Below, piece after piece: positions 53,559-63,770 of a stretch of 64,000 bases of DNA. Below the pieces are notes generated by a model. It searched no databases and was not told the DNA's origin. It was given only the letters and a program-made list of their open reading frames with translations. How positions within the stretch are numbered: position 1 is the stretch's first letter; each line of letters starts with the position of its first letter. Position numbers and translations under genes: made by a program. This DNA is from Wuchereria bancrofti (Eukaryota; Nematoda; Chromadorea; Rhabditida; Onchocercidae), in NCBI GenBank assembly GCA_005281725.1, contig SSBO01000005.1:372001-436000 (forward strand). Reading direction: 5' to 3'.

Positions 53559-56500
53559 TTAACCAACTGAAGCAGTTGTAATTTTCCGCCGTGCGTTTAA
53601 ATCGGACGGCAAACATCTCACATTTTCAGAAAGTTTCTCTTTTAGAGCTTTTTCTAATACACCAAGACATTGCTCGATGGATAACTGATCCTAAAAAAGA
53701 ACTAACTGTAGGTTAGTTTCATTAAAAATCAAAAAAAAAAAAAGAAAAACGGGAAAACAAGAGAAGGAATTTTTAAGAAATATTCGTTTGCATTTATATA
53801 TATATAAAAAAAAAAAAGTACCACTGGTAATTTTGAGTATCCGATGACAGGCAGCTGCCGTAAACAACGTCCACTCAAACCAGAAGCACTTCTGCAAAAA
53901 CACTACTTGTTCCACTAAAATTACTTTTATATATTGGTTAATTTATTTTATAGCGTTAGTATACTCTTTGTAACACAAATCTAACAATACAAACTCGTTT
54001 TTACCCCGATAACTGCTTAAAACACAAAGCTACTAATTATAGTAATATTGTAAACTAGTTTACCGTGACAACTGCATAAGCTTTTCACAATGTGGACCAC
54101 TTGCATATCGTTCAGAAAACCACGGACCAGGCTCCACAATTCCAATCTAAAATTTAACGTACCAAATTAGTAATTCTAATTTCTTTTGATGTCATTATTT
54201 TGGCCTTTTTTATATTCTCATGAAAGACTTTCAATTTCCAACGTTGATATTTACCCTCTGCATTTCTTGAATGCATGAACGAAATATGGCATAAACTGCA
54301 TTTGCTGAAGGATAACCAACGAAACGACTTAAATCTGTTCTATCCGTAAAAGCTTCATCCAAACTCTGAAAATTAAAAAAAAAATACAGGAAGATGGTTG
54401 CTATTACCAAAATCCAAAAATTTTGTAGCAAGAAATTTCGCTTCTCGTAGATACAGTCATAAATTTCGTAGATACAATCATTTTTGCTGGCCTTCGAAAA
54501 GAACAAAAGACGTGCCTCTGTTATGTTGGAGGTAGTGAAAATAAATATGTTGCTACGTCGACGTATATAATCCACTTGAGTAAGGACAGCATTTACAGCA
54601 CGAATTGCATCCGTTGGTTCGTTTCGATTCAACAAAGCGCTTCGAGCTATCGTTAAACTTTCTACCTTAAAAAAAATGAGCCACTATGACATAAAATAAA
54701 ATTAGATAACAGAATTATTGAACCATTAAATATAATACTTTTCCAGTGGCAAAAAATCTTAATTCTAAGTTATTCAAAAATACTAGACACTGAGATTTAA
54801 TTAGGTAGTCCCAATACTTAGTAAAACTAATAATTTCCATATCAGTAATATTGCTAAAATAAAAAAAAGAAATTTGTAATGGAAGAAGTGGCTACAATAA
54901 CGTAAAAATACTTACTTCATCAATAAGTACAAAAACAAATGCTTTTGGATCTTCTGCGAGTTCTTCAATTTGTTTAAACATACTTTGGATCAATTTTCCA
55001 CTCTAAAGATTAATGGAGTTTTAAAACTTCCTTACATGATACAATACCAGCCATAACGTTGTGATGAAATGGAAGATCCTACATTAAACAGACAGGCCAT
55101 ACCCCTATGAACGTAATTTTAGATAGTCTCTCGGTAATACTGCAAACATCAATAGAATTGCTAGAAAGTATTTCAGTTTCTAGTGCCATCAATATTATTA
55201 CCTCAGAAAAAAATTTTGAGAAAAGACCATGGCTGTTAATTTCCACAAAATATATCCTTTTGTATTTTTGGCTAAATCGTATAGCCAACTTTTGGGCCAA
55301 TGCTCTGCAAAGCGATGTTTTGCCAGTTCCTGGTGGTCCTGCAACGTGCAATGCAATGCCTTAATTATTTCAAAGCCCATGAAAAGAATGCTTAATTCCA
55401 ACCTAGTTTTGAATTAACCATTAATATCAAAGTATCAATTTCAGCTTTATTTTGAAGGAATTCTGTATGTAAAAGCAATTTGCGAAGTTAAAACAACAAA
55501 CCGTGCAATAAAATCATTCGGTTTACTCTTAATACTGTAGTATTTGTATTTTTCTCCGAAAGCCTGACCAGTGCATAAACGTAAGAAAGTAGCTGAAGAA
55601 ACGCAGCCTCATAAATATAAATTTTATTTTCAGTTTAATTTCTTAAATGGTTTTTAGTTTTCCTCAACGAATAGTGTTACAGATTTCATTGAAAATGTAG
55701 GACGCAAGGATGAAATGAAAAAAGGAGCCAATAGTGCCCAACTAGAAAAAAGCTTGGCAGTTATCGTACAAAGAAGTGGAAGCAACATCCAAACAACATG
55801 TCATTTAAAAACAGAGCTGCAAAGTGAAAAGAAAAATTAATGCAAAACTAGCAGAAACGTCACAGTGGTTGAATTATAGGTTAAAATTTCAATTCATGAG
55901 TTCAAGTAAATATAAAAATTTTAAATCCCACCATTTTTATGAACTTAAATTTACTGAATTAGTTGCTAAATTTAAACCATCTTTAACTTACCTCATCTTT
56001 AATGGAATCATCGAAAATCAAATTTTCCCAAATTCCATCAAATTCACAACAAGGCAATTCCCACAGCAATGATCCGGCAGTATTAGATTCGGAACCATAT
56101 TCACCTGACTGAGCTTCTAGTGTTTGCGCATCACGATTCAATAATTTATACAGATGTAAATTTGCAACTGTTAGCGAAGTATCAGATATTGTCAAGAATT
56201 CTCCTAAAAATATCGGAAAATAACTGAAGGAAACAATTTCATTATGGAATCAAGAAACAGAGAATTTTGCGTGAACTATTTCCAAAACCTGCAAAAATTT
56301 CGAAACCTGTTGGAAAAAAAAACGGAACAAAAAGTCAAAAAAGCAAACCTTCGGGAGTATCCGAGCAAACAATAAACACATCATCAATTATTTTACTAAA
56401 CTCATTATCAGATGGTAGTACTATCGGAAGGCCATTACGAACATTTTTGACGGATAAAATCGCTTTGTGAATTTCAGGTAACAATTTTTCAGCATCCTTT

Positions 56501-56568
56501 CTTGCGCTAAAAATCGGGTTTCCAAAGTAATATTTTAGTGTACTCAACAAAACATTCCATCTGTCGCT

Positions 56569-56635
<67 letters not shown>

Positions 56636-57232
56636 AGCACGTCAGCCTACCCACCACTCCCAACAAACTGGAATCTCATATTTGCATTTTTTTTATTGTA
56701 TTTGCGCATAAGAACAGAAATTTTGTAGAAAATTGTCACAATTCAATTTGTTTGGTTTAGCTTTGGTAGTCGTATTTTTGCGGTTACGTGAACATCACGT
56801 AGGATTAGCAGAACAATCGAATAGTTTCTCTCGAATCACTTCAACATTTTTTTTCACATTAACCTGTTATGAATTTAAAAAAAAAATACCTGTTATGAGT
56901 TAAATTAGGAGCTAAAAGCTAAATTGAATTAAAAGCTAAAATAATCCAAAAAATATATAGCTGTCAAAAAAAAATCGAAAAATAAAAAACGTACCAAACT
57001 GTTATCCAGGAGTGAAATTCTAATGCAAAAATAAAAAAATCACATACAACTTGTTAATTTGAGAAAGAAATCCATTTGTAATGAGAATTGAAAAAGCTTA
57101 CGTCGTTGGATTCAGACGTATTTCTGCATGAAAAGACGGACTGGATTGCGCAATTGTTTGCTGTTTGTTAGGAATACCTCTCATTACCATAGCCCAAATG
57201 GAAGCGCTCAAATGCTCTATAAAACTCTCCAT
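53559..57232 (-). CDS. pch-2: PCH-2/TRIP13 AAA+ ATPase, 11 exons, 453 aa
   Basis: A hexameric remodeller that converts closed HORMA proteins (MAD2, meiotic HORMADs) to open forms, acting in spindle and synapsis checkpoints. Exons: 57232-57102, 56506-56349, 56203-55992, 55592-55502, 55338-55202, 55002-54916, 54665-54516, 54365-54255, 54146-54064, 53891-53822 and 53690-53559, all in phase. The N-terminal HORMA-binding region includes ELPCCE then [12 protein letters not shown]. Next come the Walker [16 protein letters not shown], a pore/ISS segment [17 protein letters not shown], Walker [13 protein letters not shown], sensor region [16 protein letters not shown] and [13 protein letters not shown], arginine-finger region [18 protein letters not shown], and sensor 2 [14 protein letters not shown]. 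Intron 7 starts with GC (GAG|GCACGT); homology to TRIP13 fixes this junction. Intron 1 contains a tRNA gene on the same strand. Confidence 0.95.
56565..56638 (-). tRNA. tRNA-Asn (anticodon GTT)
   Basis: The minus strand folds as a cloverleaf. The acceptor stem is GCTTCCG paired with CGGGAGC (one T-G pair). The D arm is TGGCGCAATCGGTTAGCGC. The anticodon stem TTCGG/CCGAA encloses loop CTGTTAA with anticodon GTT. The T arm has GGTGG, TTCAAGC and CCACC. No intron. The sequence is close to the general eukaryotic tRNA-Asn. A TTTT stretch about 10 bases downstream can act as a pol III terminator. It lies wholly inside intron 1 of pch-2, about 60 bases before exon 2, in the same orientation. Confidence 0.95.
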
Positions 57233-57859
57233 TTTATGGATTTTCTAACTTCTTCCTCAGAAATCTTTCTGGAATTTTAAATTTTAAACTTATAAATCAA
57301 AAAAAAATTTTATTTTAAATCAAATTCATCATATTAATAGAATTACCTAAAATTAAATTATCAAAATGTAAAATTGATAATTTTATCAAGTAATCATTCA
57401 CCCTATCCATCCACCTTATTACCTGACAGCCCCTCACCTTACACCGCTCCCACCTCCACGCTATATCCCTGTTCGGTACCAACGAATATTTTTTCGCGCC
57501 ATTATAGTTCTTTTGAAATCTCTCAAAATAGTAGCGGTCTAACAGCTGCGACAGTTGCGCCCCAACCTCTTACTTCCTATGATTAAAGGTCGTTTGCTGG
57601 AAATTCGCCAAAATTCGCATTTGCAACTTTTTTAAATTTTATCACAAATATGTTTTGATTTATAAGTGTAATTGAGTGTTGTGAGTGTGACAATATTATG
57701 AATTATTGAGGACAAAACGATTCATAATTATTGGTAGTGTAATCGAGGAATGGTGACAAATGTAGTTTACATATTGATTGCCTGTGATTATGATTATAAC
57801 TATGATTATAGTTATAACAATGATTATATTTATAATTATATTATAGTTATAGTAATGTA
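57233..57859. other. Upstream region of pch-2
   Basis: Contains a C-rich stretch at about 57400-57560 that stands out from the AT-rich surroundings, and a TTATAA/GATTAT simple repeat at about 57785-57860. The open frame at 57374-57586 has no clear start or splice context. Confidence 0.45.
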
Positions 57860-57860
57860 A
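57785..57860. repeat. GATTATA/GTTATAA simple repeat
   Basis: Degenerate units of six to nine bases, such as GATTATAACTAT and GATTATAGTTAT, run about 75 bases. Confidence 0.75.
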
Positions 57861-58170
57861 TGGTTATGTATCATTTAATTTTGATATTGAAATTAATTTT
57901 ACTGGTAAATTTAAGCATGAATGATTGTGAAAATTACACAGTTAGTATCAATTTTTGTAATTTAAACAATGAAATCAATTTAAATTTTGTTAAAATTAGG
58001 TGCCAAAAAAGCTACAAAATTGGTATTCACCAACAAAAAAATTTATTTTGAACTTAATTGACGTTTTTAATTGCATTGCATTTTTATTTTTATCAGGCAT
58101 CATCTGTTCACATCCTGTTTGGCAACTGGAACAAAAAAGAAAAAACTTTAAAAATTTCTCTTTGAAATGA
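57860..58170 (+). CDS. Possible small secreted peptide, 56 aa
   Basis: Two blocks, 57860-57956 and 58097-58170, join in phase (T|GC) across a GTAATT...TTATCAG intron. The first encodes a strong hydrophobic leader (MYHLILILKLILLVNLS) followed by an NYT site and two Cys, counting the Cys formed at the splice junction. The second adds another Cys and a basic end (CSHPVWQLEQKRKNF) before TGA. If real, it would be a short secreted peptide with four Cys. The first exon alone is open for 63 codons without splicing, so the model is uncertain. Confidence 0.35.
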
Positions 58171-60180
58171 AACTTAAAATGACAATTTTAATAATTTAGT
58201 GTTAGTAACTTTTAATTCAATGTGTTAGTTAAGTCGTTATTCACTATTCATCATAAATTATTAAATTTAATGTTTGATATAAACCAGCAGCCAATTTTTA
58301 TTTATGTTAAATAATACTAAACAATTCAAGTAATTAAAATTGATGAGTTAGCTATTGGAATTAATTCATATGATTAAAATTATTCGACGAATATTGAAAC
58401 AGGCAACCAGTGGTATATTTGACAATGATTCAATTCGTAAGTAAATATTTTGCTATTTATTTGAAATATAACAGATAAAAACAGTATCACTTTTTTTTGG
58501 ATATGAAAACATCAATCATTCATGAAAAGACTCCGTTTCAAATTTCATTGATATAATAAACATACCAACTTTGCGTTTCGACGTACAAATGTCACGTTTA
58601 CAGAGATATAAATTGACGTGATTTCAGTAGAATATGATCAATTCTTAATGACATATCAATATTTCTTACGTTAAATGATGTCAGGAAAAGTAATAATAAT
58701 ATATATGAATTACGTGGAATAAGTAACGTAATAATAATTTTTTTGTATACATTTTTTTTTTCAAATGAATTGCAATTTTTCAATAGTATTAACACTTAAT
58801 TGAAACAAAATTTCTTATATTAAAATTTCATTTGTTTCGTTATTATACAAAAACTTTTAGAAATTGTATGATTTTCATAAATATCCATACTGAAACTTGA
58901 AATTAAATTTAATTTTAGTGTTAAAAATGAGTTGAAGCTATTACTAATTAAAAATTTATTAATTTCGCCACTAAAGTATTGTTCCAAGGTAAAATTATTA
59001 AAGTTTTTTTTGTTTAATTTGTCAAATTACTACTATCGGATGTGAGCAGCTATTATGTGCAACTATTACTCACTTATAGTAAAAGATTTTGTTCCAGTCA
59101 TAATTGGTTTTATCTTCAAATACTATTTAATAATCAATCTTAGCTGAATGTCTTTTCAGATAACAATCGATATGCTGGCAGTAATCCTATAGTAACTTAT
59201 AAAACATTTATTGTTCACAGAAAATTTAATTATTGATATTTTTGTTCCTTTTCATTTCATACTTTTGATATAAAGCAACCTATCTATTGTTGAAGGAATA
59301 TGAATAAACACCACTATAACTTGGAATTTTTTTTTATAACTTGGAATTTTTTTTTTATAACTTGGAATTTGGAATCTTTCTTATTATTTTTATCTTGCAT
59401 ACTATTACGCTAATTTAAATACAAAAAATACAAAATAATACCCTAATCTAATCCATATCTTAAGGATAAGAACTTCTTGAACTTAAAAAGCATAACTTTT
59501 ACAAATTCATGATAATTAGAATTGAGATTACCATTTCGAAGATAAAAGTCTAAACAGTTCTGCACCATAACATCAAAATCATTATTCTCTATAATTCGAA
59601 AACACTATGCAGAAATGTTTTCCAGGCTATCGTATCGAACTCCCCAAATACCACCCCAAGTAATTTATCCCTACATTTCTTATTGACAATTTGAACTTTC
59701 TATGCTAATCCCTTTTAAGATAAAAAGCATTGTATTGCACGACAGCTTCTTAGTTTCTATTTCCATACATGAATTCAGCATCATTTATGCAAGTTTGATA
59801 TTGTCCTCAAAAATTGAAATCTGAATTTGTTTCAGTAGCTTTCTAATAGCTTATTTATGTAGTTGCAGAGGCGCGCTTTTTCACTTTATTTTATCAACAA
59901 TTACGAACAAAAGAATATTAGCAAAAAAATAATGGAAATATACAAAAAAAGTAGAAATGGAATGAGAGAAGGGATTGCGAAAAAATAACAAATGACTACA
60001 ACAATTCCAAGTCGAGAAAGTTACCAACAAAATGAAAACTTCAACCAAAAAAAAAAAACGAAAAAATTAAATTTTTCGTTTTTTTTTTTTGCTATGTTAT
60101 CCATATGCGATGGATAATTCAATAGTTTTAACAAAACGGAAAATCAATAAATAAAACATAATGAAGATTAAGTAACGCAA
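58171..60180. other. Mostly non-coding interval
   Basis: Two exon-like blocks, 58370-58436 (ATG, basic N-terminus MIKIIRRILKQ, GTAAGT donor) and 59160-59191, belong only to the tentative plus-strand model listed separately. A three-copy repeat lies at 59315-59370. Nothing else is supported. Confidence 0.4.
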
Positions 60181-61094
60181 TCACCAGGCTTTTTTGTCTT
60201 CTACCGTAATGAATTGTGCGCTGAACAATTGCGCCAAGACAAGGAATATGGCTGTAAGGAATGCTAAACCAAACTATGACGCTCCTGCCTTTACACGGAT
60301 ATGATACATTCAGCTGGCTTTTCAATTCCAAGATTTAAGAAATGAATTTTTTTTCAGAAAAATGTCAAATTTTTCAAACCAAATTCCAAATTCTTACGTA
60401 TTAAGTTACAGTCGCAGGCAGAAATACTCCTGAAAAAGAGTCAATTCAGACTATTCGGCGGGGATTTCTGTGAGCAGCTTTTTTTCCAAAAAAGGTAAGT
60501 ATTAAACACAAATGCGCATCGGGAACCATAAGAATGTTGGAATAAAAGAACGCATTCAAGGCAGGCTTCAATTAATGCAAAAATGTGAATTTAAAAAGAA
60601 TAGAAATGGAAGGATATGGAAGGGAATAAGTAATTCCGCAATCTGAAATGCACATGATAAAGAAAAAATATTACAAATAGTAAAAGGATAGTATGATTAT
60701 ATAAACATAAACATTGAGCGATGTAATAAAGTCACGAAGAAATTATTAAATTAATAAAATCCGATTAAATCATTTTGAAAATTTAATTTCGTTAGAAATT
60801 TGAAGAATGAAAATTAAATAAACAGCCTACCTGAGAGCAAGCGAACGAACCAGTCGATGTACAGGTGATATCCAACAGCAAATTATTCCAACAAATTTTG
60901 ACCTCAATGGCATGCTCTTAAGATTGAAATCTGAAAGTATAGTAGATAAAGGTGAGAAATTACTGCAAGTCGCGTACGTTAGAAATTCGGAAAAATTTAC
61001 AACAAACATCAAAAAATCTTTGAAAGAATTCAGGAAACTTTATATCCATCTCCTTGCTCCTTCCATCAGTGATAGATTTATATTAAATGAATGA
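58370..61094 (+). CDS. Tentative plus-strand gene overlapping the minus-strand membrane gene, 146 aa
   Basis: Blocks 58370-58436, 59160-59191, 60412-60494 and 60836-61094 can be joined in phase. Their predicted product ends in an 86-codon block rich in charged helices (DKGEKLLQVAYV, NIKKSLKEFRKLYIHLL). The third block has a strong acceptor (TTACAG) and donor (GTAAGT), but the fourth needs an unusual CCTGAG acceptor. The last two blocks overlap exons of the minus-strand model, so at least one model is likely wrong. I recognise no family. It is kept because its composition looks like a soluble protein. Confidence 0.3.
59315..59370. repeat. Three tandem copies of TATAACTTGGAA plus T run
   Basis: Copies start at 59315, 59335 and 59356, with period 20-21 bases and only T-run length differing. 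Confidence 0.9.
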
Positions 61095-61660
61095 AATTTT
61101 GTATAATTTCAAATTGAGAACTATATTCTATGTACTCCATATACACACACTATTAATTTAAATAAAAAGCAAAAAATGCGCATAGATGTGATTACTTCTT
61201 TCAAATGAAGTTGAAGGAGCGTTTCTGATAATGATATCAAAAGCTTCAAAAAATGTCACAATTACAATGACAAAATAACAAATATCAAGCAGCAAGAAGT
61301 CTTCCAGTCTGATCTATAAAAAGTTAATATATTAAACACAAAATGTTACCTAAAAAATTTCAACGCATCATGGCGTATATCCTCCCACATACTAACTAAA
61401 TGAATATTCAAATGGAAAAGTTTCATTATTAATTTCAAAAGAGCCTCCAATAATATCATCCCGATAAGCAAATAATCAATTATAAGGAAGCTATGGGAAG
61501 AAAAATAGGATGAAATGAAGACTAGTGCGCTGGACAAAGACAATTACAATGAGCGCCGCGCCCCTCCTTACTATATATCGAAACTGCTCTACCGGTCAAT
61601 GCGCGCAGAGATGCCGAAGAGTCTTTTGCCTTTTTTGATTGCACTACAGTAATACTTCAT
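60181..61660 (-). CDS. Small multi-pass membrane protein with voltage-sensor-like S2/S3 motifs, 174 aa
   Basis: Exons 61660-61593, 61490-61350, 61308-61196, 60930-60831, 60429-60398 and 60251-60181 all join in phase, mostly with strong TTTCAG-type acceptors. Exon 3 requires the second of two nearby AGs (TATAGATCAG). The protein has a basic N-terminus and a helix with ILLEALLKLIMKLF, which resembles voltage-sensor S2 (E...K). Then comes a helix with FLLLDICYFVIVIVTFFEAF, resembling S3 (conserved Asp). After these are an Arg-spaced segment (PVHRLVRSLALRR) and a last hydrophobic stretch before VEDKKAW. S1 and a pore are not evident. The channel-like reading is inference; it could be an unrelated membrane protein. 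The first two exons lie in the left arm of the palindrome, so an inverted copy exists at 62137-62406. Confidence 0.5.
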
Positions 61661-62403
61661 CTTCTTTTGCGCACAAGCAAGTCGATTAATGGATGAATTT
61701 GTCTTCTGTCCTAGCATATTAACTATACCTAATGTAATGCACGATAAATCCGCCCGTATTAAATTTGCATAGCTATCAGACTAATAATACGTAACATATA
61801 GTAATTTGTCACGTCGTCCTGCAGTGCTTCTACCATGTCCTGGTATTCAGACAAGACCGCCCCGTTGAGATCGTATATGCAAAAAGGGAAAGAGAATAGA
61901 ATACATGTTCATTCTTCGGCATTTCTGCATGTGTTGATGGATGAATTTGTCCACCATTTCGGCAAAATTTGCATATATGATCTCAGTGGAGCGATCTTGT
62001 CAACAGACCAACAAAGACGAGAAGCGCTATAGGATGACGTAACAAATGATATATGTTATACTACTTTAACGCAATCTGCTAGAAGAGGACAAATTCACCC
62101 ATTTTTCTTAATCGACTTGCTTGCGCGCAAAAGAAGATGAAGTATTACTGTAGTGCGATCAAAAAAGGCAAAAGACTCTTCGGCATCTCTGCGCGCATTG
62201 ACCGGTAGAGCAGTTTCGATATATAGTAAGGAGGGGCGCGGCGCTCATTGTAATTGTCTTTGTCCAGCGCACTAGTCTTCATTTCATCCTATTTTTCTTG
62301 CCATAGCTTCCTTATAATTGATTATTTGCTTATCGGGATGATATTATTGGAGGCTCTTTTGAAATTAATAAGGAAACTTTTCCATTTGAATATTCATTTA
62401 GTT
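61394..62403. repeat. 1-kb palindrome (inverted duplication)
   Basis: Left arm 61394-61898 and right arm 61899-62403 are inverted copies. Paired coordinates always sum to 123797, at the outer ends, at the exon-1 start and at the splice sites, so there is no net indel in the outer parts. The outer 300 bases of each arm differ at only a handful of positions. The central 350 bases are clearly homologous (for example AACATATA, GATC(G/A)TATATGCAAA) but more diverged. GC content is higher than in the surroundings, with GCGCGC and GGGGCGCGGCGC. No terminal target-site duplication is obvious. Confidence 0.95.
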
Positions 62404-62406
62404 TAA
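62137..62406 (+). pseudogene. Truncated inverted copy of the small membrane-protein gene
   Basis: The right palindrome arm carries the ATG exon (62137-62204) and the start of exon 2 (62307-62406) of the minus-strand membrane gene, here on the plus strand. Donor GTAGAG and acceptor CCATAG are kept. The copy runs out at the palindrome edge and a TAA follows one base later, so any product would stop after the S2-like helix, at about 55 residues. One exon-2 difference changes Met to Arg (LIRKLF). It may be an inert relic of inverted duplication. Confidence 0.7.
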
Positions 62407-62463
62407 AATAGATCTTTCTTGATTTCAGTAAGCAAATCATTGTTGACAAATTACGTGTTACAG

Positions 62464-62977
62464 TGGGCAATTAGGAGCAACAACAGCGACAGCAGCAGTA
62501 ATAACAACGATGGGTACTGCTTTATTACCAATTATAACGTCTTTTTTACAGTCTACCACAACTATTTCCGCCGTATCTACTACAAGTGTAGTAACCTCGG
62601 CTGGTTCAGCACTCCCATCATTATTATATCCTTCGAGAACAACTGCTTCAGTTACAACTACTGCTTCAACAATAACTTAAAGTGATTTAGCTAGTGCTGT
62701 TCCTGCTGCTCCTACTATCATGTAAGTTATATTTTGTTCGAGTTATAATTGGAATTTCGGTTTCTAAACGAATAAGATATAAGAAAGAAATAGCTGGAAA
62801 AGGTAAAATTATCAATTAGAGATCGGTCTCGGATTAGTTACTGTATTTTATTTCTTAAAAAACAATTTGAAAAATAACTTGCAAATGCTGCTAACAATAA
62901 TTTGAAGATAGATGGAGGTGAGATTCTGATCTTGGTTGGTCCACCTGATCTTCTCTTGTTAGGCATATGTAAGTACC

Positions 62978-63011
<34 letters not shown>

Positions 63012-63770
63012 TAACTGATTTGCAACAGACTTGATAAACCGATCACATTTGCACAATTGGAGCAACTTATAAATCGTTTAGCACTTGATGTCGAAACACA
63101 GCAGCGTGTTTTTATGTCCCAAGTACTTGAATTGAATGCATTTGATCGGGTTTTACGAGGAAATCAGCAGAAGGTACAGCTTTTTTTTGTGTGTATATAT
63201 ATATATATATTTCAATCTCGTTTTCTGCAAAAGTTAAAGCCATTTCTCGTCTTTTTTTCGGATTTGATTTCTTTAAAATTCCTACTTTTTTTATATGCGA
63301 TTTAATTGTCGATCGTGTAACTGTTTGCTTTTTACAGATTCTGAGTCTTGACCAGCTTCAGCATGTAATTGCACCATCACCATATACGCTAAATTTATTA
63401 TTTCTTTGAGTTTTAGTTCAGATTCCATTATTTTGTATGGGAGCATGATCGCATAAGGATTATAGGTTCTTGATATAAGCGAAGAGATTAAGCAACTGGA
63501 AGAGGAGAAGGACCGGTTTTTGCATACTGTGGATTTCATTTCTCAACAACAAGCTGAACTTGAGGCTTGGAAAAGGCTTTGGGTCGTAGTGATTGGACAG
63601 AAATGACGCCAATAGGACTACCAGATCCAGGTGTAGCACTCATGCCGACATGCAACGACAGGCTATGCAAGTTTGTTTTCGACAATGTAACAACTCGAAT
63701 AGGTCCATTTTGCGGCTTTCACTTTGTGATCATATCTTAATTTCTAGTCGCAAAAGTACTTTCGGAAACT
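62464..63770 (+). pseudogene. Nucleoporin NUP62/NPP-11 fragment, 5'-truncated and frameshifted
   Basis: Intact NUP62 is the central-channel nucleoporin, with an FG N-terminus and a coiled-coil C-terminus. Here, blocks 62464-62721 (Thr/Ser/Ala linker), 63029-63173, 63338-63364 and from 63466 splice in phase and encode the coiled coil: TFAQLEQLINRLALDVETQQR, NAFDRVLRGNQQK, ISEEIKQLEEEKDRF and VDFISQQQAEL. The linker has an in-frame TAA at about 62678. From about 63565 the homology jumps between frames at least three times (EKALGRSDW, then THADMQRQAM, then VFDNVTTRIG, then CDHILISSRK). No FG-repeat exons lie upstream, because the palindrome ends 60 bases before. Either a decayed partial copy or a locus with sequence errors. 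Confidence 0.65.
62978..63006. repeat. TA microsatellite
   Basis: A run of TA dinucleotides about 28 bases long in an intron of the NUP62 fragment. A second shorter TA run is at about 63195-63211. Confidence 0.85.

Noticed and set aside
56335..56640. Single 101-codon minus-strand frame starting inside the tRNA
   Set aside because: The N-terminal part is simply the tRNA-Asn gene read as codons. The true exon starts at 56506 after TTTTTAG and is in phase with pch-2 exon 1.
57374..57586. Pro/Ser/Thr-rich 70-codon plus-strand frame
   Set aside because: No splice sites, no signal peptide, no continuation. It looks like C-rich promoter-proximal sequence that happens to be open.
61835..62032. 65-codon frame at the centre of the palindrome
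   Set aside because: It spans the symmetry axis in the diverged spacer, so its sequence is a product of the inverted repeat, and it has no splice or homology support.
61394..62403. DNA transposon with terminal inverted repeats
   Set aside because: The inverted arms continue almost to the centre and contain spliced gene exons, and I see no transposase or target-site duplication. An inverted duplication fits better.
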